This document shows positions 32,802 through 41,520 of a DNA stretch of 64,000 nucleotides, piece by piece. How positions within the stretch are numbered: the stretch's first letter is position 1; each line of letters opens with the position of its first letter. This stretch comes from Streptomyces novaecaesareae (GTDB taxonomy: Bacteria > Actinomycetota > Actinomycetes > Streptomycetales > Streptomycetaceae): assembly GCF_000716875.1 (NCBI RefSeq), contig NZ_JNWQ01000038.1:1-64000 (forward strand), in the 5' to 3' direction. The notes beneath the pieces were generated by a model. That model was not told where the DNA came from. It saw nothing but the letters and a program-made list of their open reading frames with translations, and searched no databases. The translations under genes were made by a program, and so were the position numbers.

Positions 32802-35800
32802 TCAGAGCGTCGCCCGCGCCGCCTCCATCGCCTTCAAGATCCGCTTCTCCGACACCGGGCTGGGCGTGCCCAGCGACTGGGCGAAGAAGCTGACCCGCAA
32901 CTCCTCGATCATCCAGCGGATCGCCCGCACCTCCGCGGAGGGCTGCCGCCCGGCCGGCACCGCCGCCAGCAGCTCCCCGTAGGCCTGCTGCACCTGCTGC
33001 ACCTTCAGCAGCTGCTGGGCGTCCCGCTGCGGGTGGTTGGGCAGCGCCTCCAGGCGGCGGTCCACCGCCAGCAGGTAGCGCTTGAGGTCCGGCAGCCGCT
33101 GCCAGCCGGTGGCCGTCACGAAGCCCGGGTGCACCAGCGAGGCCAGGTGCAGCCGGACGTCGTTCACCGCGTTCAGCAGCACCGGGCTGCTCACCGACTT
33201 CAGCCGGGTCGAGGCCTTGTGGAAGGCGATCAGCGCGGTGGCGGTCTTCAGCGTGGTGTCCGCGGACAGGTCGTACAGGTCCGTACGGACCTTGTCGTGC
33301 AGCTTGGCGAAGGCCGCCTCCTCCCAGGCCGGTCCGCCGGCCAGGGCCACCAGCCGGTCCGTCGCGGCGGCCACGACGTCCTCGAAGAGGGCGTTGATCG
33401 AGCCGTGCGGGCTGTGCGAGAGCGCCAGCTTCGCCTGGTTGCCCAGCCGGCCCTGGATCGACTTGGCGGGGGAGGTGGTGGTCAGCATCAGCAGCCGCCG
33501 GGTGCCCTCCCACATCGCCTGCGCCTGGGCCTCCGGGGTGTCGAACAGCTTCACGCCGACCGCGGCGCCCTCGTCCACCAGGGCCGGGTAGGCGCGCAGC
33601 GAGTGGCCGCGCGAACGCTGCTCGAAGGTGCGCTGCAGGACGGGCAGGGAGGCCGGCCAGGCGGTCAGCCCGCTCTGCTCGATGCCCTGGCCGGAGGCGG
33701 CCGAGGACAGCGTCTCCTTCAGCTTCGGCTTGAGCTTCAGCCGCAGCTCCTCCAGGTCCTTGGACTCGGCGAGCTTGCGGCGCCCGTCCACCACCCGGAA
33801 GGTCACCCTGAGGTGGTCCGGCACCCGCTCGTCGTCCCAGGCCTCCGGCGGCACGGTGACGGCCGTCAGGCGCTTCAGGGCGCGCTCCAGCGAGGGCAGC
33901 AACGGCTCCTGGCGGTCCTTCAGCGAGCGCAGCGCCGCCTTGGCGAAGTCCGGCGCCGGCACGAAGTTGCGCCGGACCGCCTTCGGCAGCGACTTGATGT
34001 ACGCGGTGACCAGCTCCTCCCGCAGGCCGGGAATCTGCCAGTCGAAGCCCTCCGCGGTGACCTGGTTGAGCACCGGCAGCGGGATGTGCACCGTCACGCC
34101 GTCCGCGTCGCTGCCCGGTTCGAACTGGTAGGTCAGCTGGAAGCGCAGCTTGCCCTGCTGCCAGTAGTCCGGGTAGTCGGCCTCCGTGACGCCGTCGGCG
34201 GCGTCGTTGATCAGCATCGACTTCTCGAAGTTCAGCAGGTCCGGCTGCTCGTGCCGGGCCTTCTTCCACCAGGAGTCGAAGTGCCGGGTGGAGACGACGT
34301 CCCCGGGCAGCCGGGAGTCGTAGAAGTCGAACAGGGTCTGGTCGTCCACCAGGATGTCCCGGCGGCGGGCCCGGTTCTCCAGCTCCTCGACCTCGCCGAG
34401 CAGCTTGCGGTTCTCCGCGAAGAACCTGTGGTGGGTCTCCCAGTCGCCCTCGACCAGCGCGTTGCGGATGAACAGCTCGCGGCAGAGCTCCGGGTCGATC
34501 CGGCCGTAGTTGACCTTGCGCTGGGCGACGACCGGCATCCCGTAGAGGGTCACCTTCTCGTACGCCAGCACCGCGCCGGCCTTCTTCTCCCAGTGCGGCT
34601 CGCTGTAGCTGCGCTTGATCAGGTGGCCGGCCAGCGGCTCGACCCACTCCGGCTCGATCTTGGCGTTGATCCGGGCCCAGAGCCGGGAGGTCTCCACCAG
34701 CTCGGCCGACATCACCCAGCGCGGCGGCTTCTTGAACAGGCCGGAGCCCGGGAAGACCGCGAAGCGGGCGCCGCGCGCACCGCCGTACTCGCGCTTCTCC
34801 ACGTCGAACAGGCCGATGTGGGAGAGCAGGCCGGCCAGCAGGGACTGGTGGATCCGGTCGGCGTCCGGCTCGGCGTCGGGGTGGGGCTCCTCGATGGTGA
34901 CGCCCAACTGCTTGGCGACGGTGCGCAGCTGGGTGTAGATGTCCTGCCACTCCCGTATCCGCAGGTAGTTGAGGAACTCCGCCTTGCACATCCGGCGGAA
35001 GGCCGAGGAGGAGAGCTCCTTCTGCTGCTCGCGGACGTAGCGCCACATCGCCAGGTAGGAGAGGAAGTCCGAGGTCTCCGAGGTGAACCGGCGGTGCCGG
35101 TCGTCGGCGGCCTGGCGCTTCTCGGCGGGGCGCTCGCGCGGGTCCTGGATGGAGAGCGCGGCGGCGATCACCATGACGTCGCGGACGCAGCCGTTGCGGT
35201 CCGCCTCCAGCACCATGCGGGCCATCCGCGGGTCCACCGGGAGCTGGGCGAGCTTGCGGCCGAGCTGGGTGAGGCGCTTGCGCGGGTCCTTCTCCTCCGG
35301 GTCGAGCGCGCCCAGCTCGTGCAGCAGGTGGATGCCGTCCTTGATGTTGCGCGAGTCCGGCGGGTCCAGGAACGGGAAGGCGGCGATGTCGCCGAGGCCG
35401 GCCGCGGTCATCTGCAGGATCACCGAGGCCAGGTTGGTGCGCAGGATCTCGGCGTCGGTGAACTCGGGGCGGGAGAGGAAGTCCTCCTCCGAGTACAGCC
35501 GGATGCAGATGCCGTCCGAGGTGCGGCCGCAGCGGCCCTTGCGCTGGTTGGCGCTGGCCTGGCTGATCGCCTCGATCGGCAGCCGCTGCACCTTGGTGCG
35601 GTGGCTGTAGCGGGAGATCCGGGCGGTGCCCGGGTCGATCACGTACTTGATGCCGGGGACGGTGAGCGAGGTCTCGGCCACGTTGGTGGCCAGGACGATC
35701 CGGCGGCTGCTGGAGCGCTGGAAGACCCGGTGCTGCTCGGCCGAGCTCAGCCGGGCGTACAGCGGCAGGACCTCGGTGTTGCGCAGTTTCAGCCGGTTGA

Positions 35801-36794
35801 GGGCGTCGGCGGTGTCGCGGATCTCGCGCTCGCCGGAGAGGAAGACCAGGATGTCGCCCGGGCCCTCGGCCTGCAGCTCCTCGGCGGCGTCGCAGATCGC
35901 CTGGACCTGGTCCCGGTCGCGGTCGACGGCGTCTTCCTCGGCGTCGTCGGCAGTGTCCTCGGCGAGGGGCCGGTACCTGACCTCGACCGGGTACGTGCGC
36001 CCGGAGACCTCGACGATCGGGGCGTCGCCGAAGTGGCGGGCGAAGCGCTCCGGGTCGATGGTCGCGGAGGTGATCACGACCTTGAGGTCGGGGCGGCGGG
36101 GGAGCAGCTGCTTGACGTAGCCGAGGATGAAGTCGATGTTGAGGCTGCGCTCGTGCGCCTCGTCGATGATCAGAGTGTCGTACTGGTGCAGCTCGCGGTC
36201 GGTCTGGATCTCCGCGAGCAGGATGCCGTCCGTCATCAGCTTGACCAGGGTGTCCTGGCCGACCTGGTCGGTGAACCGGACCTTCCAGCCGACCGCCTCG
36301 CCGAGCGGACTGTCCAACTCCTCCGCGACCCGCTCGGCCACCGTGCGGGCGGCGATCCGGCGCGGCTGGGTGTGGCCGACCAGTCCGCGCACGCCGCGGC
36401 CGAGCTCCAGACAGATCTTCGGGATCTGGGTGGTTTTGCCGGAGCCGGTCTCACCCGCGACGATCACCACCTGGTGGTCCCGGATCGCCGCCAGGATCTC
36501 GTCCTTCTTCTGGCTGACCGGCAGCTCGGCGGGATACGTGATCGGCGGGACGGCGCTGCGGCGCTGCTCGACCAGCAGCTCGGCGCGGTCGATGTCCGCG
36601 GCGATCTCGTCGGCGATCTTCTGCCGGGCCTCGGGCTTGCGCACCCGGCGGGCACCCTCCAGCCGGCGCCCGATCCGCACCTGGTCGCGCAGGGTCAGCT
36701 CGGGCAGACGGGCGGCCAGCTCACCGATGCCGGGCCCCTCGGCGGGCGCGGACGCGGGGGCGGACTGGACTGCGGGAGAACTCACTGCGGGCAT
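32802..36794 (-). CDS. hrpA: ATP-dependent RNA helicase HrpA (DEAH box)
   Basis: A 1330-residue DEAH-box 3'-5' RNA helicase, in E. coli a ribosome-quality and mRNA-remodelling enzyme. Walker A is GETGSGKTTQ (residues 114-123), the Walker B box DEAH at 211-214, then SAT (VITSATIDPERF) and QRKGRCGR. The helicase-associated HA2/OB region and the long C-terminal DUF3418 domain (to residue 1330) are complete. ATG 36794 lies hard against GAGGG; GTG 36785, nine residues... three codons downstream, has better spacing from that site and is an equal candidate. Divergent from the sigma factor gene. Confidence 0.95.
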   Translation of the reverse strand: MPAVSSPAVQSAPASAPAEGPGIGELAARLPELTLRDQVRIGRRLEGARRVRKPEARQKIADEIAADIDRAELLVEQRRSAVPPITYPAELPVSQKKDEILAAIRDHQVVIVAGETGSGKTTQIPKICLELGRGVRGLVGHTQPRRIAARTVAERVAEELDSPLGEAVGWKVRFTDQVGQDTLVKLMTDGILLAEIQTDRELHQYDTLIIDEAHERSLNIDFILGYVKQLLPRRPDLKVVITSATIDPERFARHFGDAPIVEVSGRTYPVEVRYRPLAEDTADDAEEDAVDRDRDQVQAICDAAEELQAEGPGDILVFLSGEREIRDTADALNRLKLRNTEVLPLYARLSSAEQHRVFQRSSSRRIVLATNVAETSLTVPGIKYVIDPGTARISRYSHRTKVQRLPIEAISQASANQRKGRCGRTSDGICIRLYSEEDFLSRPEFTDAEILRTNLASVILQMTAAGLGDIAAFPFLDPPDSRNIKDGIHLLHELGALDPEEKDPRKRLTQLGRKLAQLPVDPRMARMVLEADRNGCVRDVMVIAAALSIQDPRERPAEKRQAADDRHRRFTSETSDFLSYLAMWRYVREQQKELSSSAFRRMCKAEFLNYLRIREWQDIYTQLRTVAKQLGVTIEEPHPDAEPDADRIHQSLLAGLLSHIGLFDVEKREYGGARGARFAVFPGSGLFKKPPRWVMSAELVETSRLWARINAKIEPEWVEPLAGHLIKRSYSEPHWEKKAGAVLAYEKVTLYGMPVVAQRKVNYGRIDPELCRELFIRNALVEGDWETHHRFFAENRKLLGEVEELENRARRRDILVDDQTLFDFYDSRLPGDVVSTRHFDSWWKKARHEQPDLLNFEKSMLINDAADGVTEADYPDYWQQGKLRFQLTYQFEPGSDADGVTVHIPLPVLNQVTAEGFDWQIPGLREELVTAYIKSLPKAVRRNFVPAPDFAKAALRSLKDRQEPLLPSLERALKRLTAVTVPPEAWDDERVPDHLRVTFRVVDGRRKLAESKDLEELRLKLKPKLKETLSSAASGQGIEQSGLTAWPASLPVLQRTFEQRSRGHSLRAYPALVDEGAAVGVKLFDTPEAQAQAMWEGTRRLLMLTTTSPAKSIQGRLGNQAKLALSHSPHGSINALFEDVVAAATDRLVALAGGPAWEEAAFAKLHDKVRTDLYDLSADTTLKTATALIAFHKASTRLKSVSSPVLLNAVNDVRLHLASLVHPGFVTATGWQRLPDLKRYLLAVDRRLEALPNHPQRDAQQLLKVQQVQQAYGELLAAVPAGRQPSAEVRAIRWMIEELRVSFFAQSLGTPSPVSEKRILKAMEAARATL

Positions 36795-36935
36795 CCCTCT
36801 AGGTTCGCAAGGAGGCACGGCGGAGCGCACCTCGGTTTTCGAGCTCCTCCAGTGTCACAGCCGCCGGTGGCGAATCGCGAACGACGGGCAACGGTCCGGG
36901 GCCCCCGTGGGCTCAGAGGGGGTGAGGAGGTGCTC

Positions 36936-37454
36936 ATGGGAGCCCAGAAGGCCGTCCGGGACGACGAGTTCCGGGCGTTCGCCGGAGGTGCGTGGTCGCG
37001 ACTGTTCAGGACCGCGTACCTGCTCGCGGGGGACCGGCACGGCGCCGAGGACCTGGTCCAGCAGGCCATGGAGCGGGCCTACGTGGCCTGGGGGCGGGTC
37101 CGCGTGGCCGACGACCCGTACGCCTACGTGCGCCGGATCCTGGTCAACGAGCACGCCCGGCGGTTCCGGCGCAGACCCGTCGAACAGCTGGTGCAGGCCG
37201 TCCCGGACCGTCCCGCGCCGGCCGGGGCCGACCCGGACGACCGCGCCGTGCTGCTCGACGCGCTCGGCGGCCTGCCACCGCGCCAGCGCCAGGCCGTCGT
37301 GCTGCGGTACTGGGAGGACCTCACCGAGACCCAGACCGCGGCGGCGATGGGCTGCTCGGTCGGGACGGTGAAGAGCCAGGCGGCCAGGGGCCTGGCCAAG
37401 CTCCGGGGGGCCACCTCACTCATCGGACTGACGAGCATCGGAGGCACGAGATGA
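36936..37454 (+). CDS. SigE-family ECF RNA polymerase sigma factor
   Basis: A 172-residue ECF sigma factor. Region 2 covers residues 10-75 (FRAFAGGAWSRLFRTAYLLAGDRHGAEDLVQQAMERAYVAW) and region 4 covers 110-160 (LPPRQRQAVVLRYWEDLTETQTAAAMGCSVGTVKSQAARGLAKL). The strong GAGGAGGTGCTC before ATG 36936 fixes the start. The stop codon overlaps the start of the next gene (ATGA), the usual link between an ECF sigma factor and its membrane partner. The signal it answers is unknown. Confidence 0.93.
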   Translation: MGAQKAVRDDEFRAFAGGAWSRLFRTAYLLAGDRHGAEDLVQQAMERAYVAWGRVRVADDPYAYVRRILVNEHARRFRRRPVEQLVQAVPDRPAPAGADPDDRAVLLDALGGLPPRQRQAVVLRYWEDLTETQTAAAMGCSVGTVKSQAARGLAKLRGATSLIGLTSIGGTR

Positions 37455-38395
37455 GCAGGGAGTTCACGCCGGGGGGCGCGGAAGCCGGCGACGAGACCGC
37501 GGCCGTGTGGGCCCTGGGCGAGCTGGCCGGGAGCGTCGACACCGGGGCCGTCCCGTACGACCGGCTGGTCGCCGGGGGCAGGCGGCGCCTGCGGCGACGG
37601 CGGCTGCTGACCGCCGGGGCGGCGGCGGTGCTGGTCGCGGCCATCCTCGGCGCCGGGGCGGTGCTCGGCGAGAGCGGCCGGCAGGCTGCCTCGTCGGTGG
37701 TGGTGGCCGCGGCCTCCGCCTCCGCCTCCGTCACCGCCTCGGCCCCGGCCGCCGCGGCGGCCACCGCGAGCGCACCCGCCCCGGCCGTCGTGGGCGCACC
37801 CGGCCGGGACCCGTTCACCCCCGTGCGGGTCAAGGTCGGCGAGGGCACGGTGGACGGCCACACCTGGCAGGCCTGGACCGCACTGTGGCCGGCCGCCCCC
37901 ACCAAGGAGGACGCCCTCACGCAGGCCCGGCTGATCCGGGCGGAGCGGCGCACCGCCAACCCGAACCTGCGAGCGGCCACCCAGGCGGACGTCGACCGCG
38001 ACTGGAACCGCCTCCTCGACGTGGCGAACCTCTACTACACCGTGGACGGCCGACGGCAGGCCGAGGACGTCGTGAACCTGGTCACCGCTCCGGGAGGGAT
38101 GGGTGGCGAAGGCCCGGCGATCGCCGTCGGCGGTGCGACGCTCGGGCTCAAGGACACGGGGAAGCTGGGCCTCCCGCCGGTGGTGATCGAAGGGGTCATG
38201 CCCGAGGTCGCGAAGGTCGTGGTCGACTGGCAGACCGGCGGCACCACCGAGGCGGTGCCCGTCCCGGTCGGGGACTCCCCGTGGCGCTGGTACGCGCTCA
38301 TGGCGAAGCCGGGCACCGACGCCAAGACCGTCACCACCTACGCGGCGGACGGCTCACTGCTGCGCACCGACACCAGCTGGCTGCGCACCCACTGA
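37451..38395 (+). CDS. Membrane protein coupled to the sigma factor (putative anti-sigma)
   Basis: A 314-residue single-pass membrane protein. Residues 1-48 are cytoplasmic and could hold the sigma factor (ETAAVWALGELAGSVDTGAVPYDRLVAGG), RRRLRRRR precedes the membrane helix at about 53-72, then an Ala/Ser/Pro-rich spacer (80-115) and an outer domain of about 195 residues. No ZAS zinc motif (HxxxCxxC) is present, so it is not a classical anti-sigma factor. Overlap with the sigma gene by ATGA is the main argument for partnership. Confidence 0.75.
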   Translation: MSREFTPGGAEAGDETAAVWALGELAGSVDTGAVPYDRLVAGGRRRLRRRRLLTAGAAAVLVAAILGAGAVLGESGRQAASSVVVAAASASASVTASAPAAAAATASAPAPAVVGAPGRDPFTPVRVKVGEGTVDGHTWQAWTALWPAAPTKEDALTQARLIRAERRTANPNLRAATQADVDRDWNRLLDVANLYYTVDGRRQAEDVVNLVTAPGGMGGEGPAIAVGGATLGLKDTGKLGLPPVVIEGVMPEVAKVVVDWQTGGTTEAVPVPVGDSPWRWYALMAKPGTDAKTVTTYAADGSLLRTDTSWLRTH

Positions 38396-38498
38396 GCCCG
38401 CCGGCCGGGCCCACGGGCGCAGCGCGGCCCCGGCCGGCGCCCGGGAGCCGACCCGGGCGCCGGGCAGTGCCGGGAGCGCCCCACGTGGACCAGCAGAA

Positions 38499-38525
38499 TG
38501 CAGCTGATGCAGCTAAAATGCAGGC
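38499..38525 (+). promoter_or_regulatory. vapBC promoter and operator
   Basis: TAAAAT (38514-38519) lies six bases before ATG 38526, a leaderless -10. TGCAG occurs three times (38499, 38508, 38519), twice extended to ATGCAGCT, around it; VapBC proteins usually bind such repeats to repress themselves. Confidence 0.55.
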
Positions 38526-38756
38526 ATGACCGCCATCACCATTCGTGACGTGCCCGACCCGATCCTGGACAACCTCAAGCTCAAGGCCGCGCAGGCCGGC
38601 AAGAGCCTGCAGTCGTACCTGCTCGACCTGTTCACCCGTGAGGCCGCCACGCCCTCGCTCGCCGACATGATGACGCGGCTCGACCGGGAGACCCGCGCCG
38701 ATGTCAGCACCGCCGACATCCTCTCCGCGATCGACGACGGCAGGGAGCGCCGGTGA
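38526..38756 (+). CDS. vapB: VapB/FitA-type antitoxin
   Basis: A 76-residue antitoxin with an N-terminal ribbon-helix-helix (MTAITIRDVPDPILDNLKLKAAQAGKSLQSYLLDLFTREA), the FitA-like form, and a C-terminal tail (residues 45-76) that wraps and inhibits the toxin. Its last bases overlap the toxin start as GTGA, fixing the pair's order and stoichiometry. Promoter features suggest self-repression. Confidence 0.92.
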   Translation: MTAITIRDVPDPILDNLKLKAAQAGKSLQSYLLDLFTREAATPSLADMMTRLDRETRADVSTADILSAIDDGRERR

Positions 38757-39157
38757 CCTCGACCGTCGTCGTGGACTGCTCGGCCCTGGTCCGCGTGCTC
38801 ACCGACCACGGCCCGGCCGGCCACGCGGCCCGGGACCGGCTCCGCGGCCTGGACACCCTGGCCGCCCCGAGCCTGCTCGACTACGAACTCGTCTCGGCCC
38901 TCTTCGGCATGGTCCGGGGTGGAAAGCTCGCCGAGAAGGAGGCGGCGAAGGCGATCGCCGACTACCAGTCCCTCGCCGTCACCCGGCACGAAACGCTGAT
39001 CCTCTGGCAGCGGGTCCGGGAACTGAACCACAACCTCAGCGCCTACGACGCCCAGTACGTGGCGTTGGCCGAAACCCTCGGAGTGCCGCTCGTCACCAGC
39101 GACGCCCGCATCCAGCGCAGCGGCGCCGCCAGGTGCGCCATCGAGGTCTTCGGATAG
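38753..39157 (+). CDS. vapC: VapC-type PIN-domain ribonuclease toxin
   Basis: A 134-residue PIN-domain nuclease, usually cutting tRNA or rRNA when freed from its antitoxin. The four acidic metal ligands are D8 (VVVDCSALV), E45 (DYELVSAL), D99 (SAYDAQYVALAE) and D117 (LVTSDARI), so it is intact. Starts at GTG 38753 within the antitoxin stop. It stands directly before a tRNA cluster on the other strand. Confidence 0.94.
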   Translation: MTSTVVVDCSALVRVLTDHGPAGHAARDRLRGLDTLAAPSLLDYELVSALFGMVRGGKLAEKEAAKAIADYQSLAVTRHETLILWQRVRELNHNLSAYDAQYVALAETLGVPLVTSDARIQRSGAARCAIEVFG

Positions 39158-39201
39158 CAGGGGGTTGTTGCGGCGTCGCGAAAACAGCATCGCGGAACGG
39201 C

Positions 39202-39235
39202 GAAGCCCCCGTAGCGAATTCGCTACGGGGGCTTC
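39202..39235. terminator. Terminator after the tRNA cluster and vapC
   Basis: A perfect palindrome of 34 bp (arms of 17, GAAGCCCCCGTAGCGAA and complement) lies between the convergent vapC and tRNA-Phe. Confidence 0.9.
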
Positions 39236-39242
39236 CCAGTTG

Positions 39243-39316
39243 TGGCCAGGGCCGGGGTCGAACCGGCGACCTTCCGCTTTTCAGGCGGACGCTCGTACCA
39301 ACTGAGCTACCTGGCC
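39243..39316 (-). tRNA. tRNA-Phe (GAA)
   Basis: Acceptor GGCCAGG pairs with CCTGGCC, anticodon loop CTGAAAA gives GAA, T-loop GGTTCGACC. 74 nt with discriminator A. Last gene of the leftward tRNA cluster. Confidence 0.95.
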
Positions 39317-39343
39317 GTACTGCACCGTCTCTTGCGAGACGAG

Positions 39344-39417
39344 CGATCCCGACGGGACTTGAACCCGCGACCTCCACCTTGACAGGGTGGCGAGCTAACC
39401 AACTGCTCCACGGGACC
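39344..39417 (-). tRNA. tRNA-Asp (GTC), copy 2
   Basis: Identical over all 74 nt to the copy at 32604-32677, including one extra matching base on the 3' side. Middle gene of the Glu-Asp-Phe cluster. Confidence 0.95.
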
Positions 39418-39472
39418 TCGAAGTGGCGAACCACCCGCGGTCTTGCGCACTGCACTGTACTACGGTACTGCG

Positions 39473-39545
39473 TGCCCCCAACGGGATTCGAACCCGTGCT
39501 ACCGCCTTGAAAGGGCGGCGTCCTGGGCCACTAGACGATGAGGGC
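39473..39545 (-). tRNA. tRNA-Glu (TTC)
   Basis: Acceptor GCCCTCA pairs with TGGGGGC (one wobble), anticodon loop CTTTCAA gives TTC, T-loop GGTTCGAAT. 73 nt. First gene of the leftward cluster. Confidence 0.95.
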
Positions 39546-39684
39546 TTGCGGCCTGTCCCGCTGTTTCCAGCGTTCGGGGACGTCGAGAAGCATATGGGAT
39601 GCCGGGCGGATCGCCAAAACGGGTTTCGGCCGGGTGGGGGGCGGGGGCCCGGAGGGGGTTCGGGAGGGTGCCCGGGAGGCGGGG

Positions 39685-40026
39685 TCAGGACCAGCCGAGT
39701 TCGTCCAGCTCGTGGTCGTCGAAGCCGAAGTGGTGGGCGACCTCGTGGATCACGGTGGTGCGGACCTCCTCGACCACCTGCTCGCGGCTCTCGCAGTGAC
39801 GCAGGGTGGGGCCGAGGTAGATCAGGATGCGGTCGGGCAGGACGCCCGCGTACCACTCGCCGCGTTCGGTGAGCGGGGTGCCCTCGTAGAGGCCGAGGAG
39901 TTCCGGGTCGCTCGGGTCGGGTTCGTCCTCGACGAAGATCGCGACGTTGTCCATCATGGCCGCGAGCTGCGGCGGGATCTGGTCGAGTGCGTCGCTGACC
40001 AGCGTCTCGAACTCTTCCCGGGTCAT
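39685..40026 (-). CDS. Zincin-like metallopeptidase family protein
   Basis: A 113-residue small metallopeptidase of the actinobacterial 'metallopeptidase family protein' group. The zinc motif HEVAHHFGFDD places H94, E95, H98 and D104 in the minizincin pattern. LYEGTPLTERGEWYAGVLPDRILIYLGPTLRHC is the conserved centre. Substrate unknown. The start used is ATG 40026; GTG 40032 two codons upstream is possible and would match relatives beginning MLEM. It is divergent from the crcB operon. Confidence 0.85.
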   Translation of the reverse strand: MTREEFETLVSDALDQIPPQLAAMMDNVAIFVEDEPDPSDPELLGLYEGTPLTERGEWYAGVLPDRILIYLGPTLRHCESREQVVEEVRTTVIHEVAHHFGFDDHELDELGWS

Positions 40027-40096
40027 CTCCACCGGATCATTGTCGGGCCTGGGGTGATGGTGTGCCAGGTGGCGGAGGCCGGTGTTTGATGGGGCT

Positions 40097-40654
40097 ATGA
40101 CGACCTCGGAGGGCGCGTTGGACGACGCCGTGGACGGCCCGGCCGGGACGCGGCCGGCGGTCGCGGCACCGGTGCGGAACCGGCCGCCGGTGCTGCGCGG
40201 GCAGGGGCCGGCGGTGGCGGTGGTCGCGGCCGGCGGGGCGATCGGGGCGGTCGCCCGGTACGCGGCCGGGCTCGGCTGGGAGACCGGGCCGACGGCCTTC
40301 CCGTGGACGACGCTGCTGGTCAACGTGGTCGGCTGCGCGGTGATCGGGGTGTTCCTGGTGGTGATCACCGAGGGGCGGCAGGCGCATCCGCTGCTGCGGC
40401 CGTTCTTCGGCACCGGCGTGCTGGGCGGCTTCACCACCTTCTCGACGTACGCGGTGGACGTCCGGCGGCTGCTGGAGGAGGGCCGGCTCGGGCCCGGGCT
40501 GGCGTACCTGGGGCTGACGCTGCTGGGCGCGCTGGGCGCGGTGTGGCTGGCAGCCGGGCTGACCCGCCGTCTGGTCCACCGGGCGGCCCGCCGGGGGGAC
40601 GTGGCGGGCGGGGCTGCGACCGGCGGGGGCGCGACCGGCGGGGGCGCGCGGTGA
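40097..40654 (+). CDS. crcB: Fluoride efflux channel, first subunit
   Basis: A 185-residue Fluc/CrcB protein. Four membrane helices lie between residues 43 and 155; [27 protein letters not shown] (pore Asn) and [21 protein letters not shown] (the TTFS polar track and central sodium site) are conserved. N- and C-terminal extensions are Ala/Gly-rich. It would form a heterodimeric or dual-topology dimer with the second CrcB encoded two genes on. ATG 40097 starts the operon; the stop overlaps the next GTG. Confidence 0.93.
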   Translation: MTTSEGALDDAVDGPAGTRPAVAAPVRNRPPVLRGQGPAVAVVAAGGAIGAVARYAAGLGWETGPTAFPWTTLLVNVVGCAVIGVFLVVITEGRQAHPLLRPFFGTGVLGGFTTFSTYAVDVRRLLEEGRLGPGLAYLGLTLLGALGAVWLAAGLTRRLVHRAARRGDVAGGAATGGGATGGGAR

Positions 40655-41013
40655 GCCGGCTGAGCGGCCCGGCGCTGCGGCTGACGGTGCTGGTCGGCGA
40701 GAGCGACCAGTGGCACCACCGCCCGCTGTACAGCGAGATCGTGCACCGGGCGCGGGCGGCCGGGCTGGCCGGGGCGAGCGTGTTCCGGGGGATCGAGGGG
40801 TTCGGGGCGTCGTCGCTGGTCCACACGACGCGGCTGCTGTCGCTGAGCGAGGACCTGCCGGTGGCGGTGGTGATCGTGGACGAGGAGAAGCGAGTGCGGG
40901 CGTTCCTGCCGCGGCTGGACGGGCTGGTGGCGGAGGGGCTGGTGCTGCTGGACCGGTGCGAGGTCGTGACCTACGCGGGGCGCGGCCCGGGCGGGGCGGG
41001 GGAGACGCGGTGA
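40651..41013 (+). CDS. DUF190 protein of the fluoride operon
   Basis: A 120-residue DUF190 protein, a PII-like alpha/beta fold: [44 protein letters not shown], then the family signature [24 protein letters not shown]. In many genomes it is found with crcB and is thought to regulate or sense fluoride, but this is not settled. Overlaps both neighbours by GTGA, so it is translationally coupled to the channel subunits. Starts at GTG 40651. Confidence 0.93.
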   Translation: MSRLSGPALRLTVLVGESDQWHHRPLYSEIVHRARAAGLAGASVFRGIEGFGASSLVHTTRLLSLSEDLPVAVVIVDEEKRVRAFLPRLDGLVAEGLVLLDRCEVVTYAGRGPGGAGETR

Positions 41014-41384
41014 ACTGGCTGCTGGTGGTGGCGGGCGCGGTGGTCGGCGCGCCGCTGCGGTACCTGACCGACCGGGCGGTGCAGTCCCGGCACGACTCGG
41101 TGTTCCCGTGGGGGACGTTCGCGGTGAACGTGGTCGGCTGCCTGATCCTCGGACTGGTGACCGGGGCGGTGGCGGCGGGCGCGGCCTCCTCGCAGGTCCA
41201 ACTGCTGCTGGGGACGGGGCTCTGCGGGGCGCTGACCACGTACTCGACCTTCTCGTACGAGACGCTGCGGCTGGCCGAGACCGGCGCCGGGCGGTACGCG
41301 CTGGCGAACGTGGCCGGCAGCGTGGCGGCCGGGCTGGCCGCGGTGTACGTGGGGGCGGAGCTGGCCTCGGCGCTCTGGAGCTGA
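41010..41384 (+). CDS. crcB: Fluoride efflux channel, second subunit
   Basis: A 124-residue CrcB/Fluc protein with four membrane helices. Key segments are [30 protein letters not shown] (pore Asn) and [21 protein letters not shown]. It lacks the long tails of the first subunit. Paired crcB genes usually make an antiparallel heterodimer that exports F-. The start is GTG 41010, overlapping the DUF190 stop. Confidence 0.93.
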   Translation: MNWLLVVAGAVVGAPLRYLTDRAVQSRHDSVFPWGTFAVNVVGCLILGLVTGAVAAGAASSQVQLLLGTGLCGALTTYSTFSYETLRLAETGAGRYALANVAGSVAAGLAAVYVGAELASALWS

Positions 41385-41520
41385 GGCGCGGCACCGGGGC
41401 GGGGCGGTGGGGGCAGAGAACTGCAGTGCTGCCCGTGTCCCGTCGGGCCGGGCGCGCGTTGGGCACCGAAAGCGGTCGCGCGTCCGGGCGGCCCGGGCGG
41501 GGCGGCAGAGAGGGACCTCG

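Noticed and set aside
33033..37454. Long rightward open frame of over 1400 codons across hrpA
   Set aside because: It is the antisense shadow of hrpA in GC-rich DNA; only its last 172 codons, from ATG 36936, form the real sigma factor.
40040..40100. Fluoride riboswitch before the first crcB
   Set aside because: GGTGATGGTGTGCC and TGATGGGGC resemble parts of the fluoride riboswitch, but the loop GGTGT has no ACACC partner for the required pseudoknot, and the second stem is poor. A covariance search with the fluoride model would settle it.
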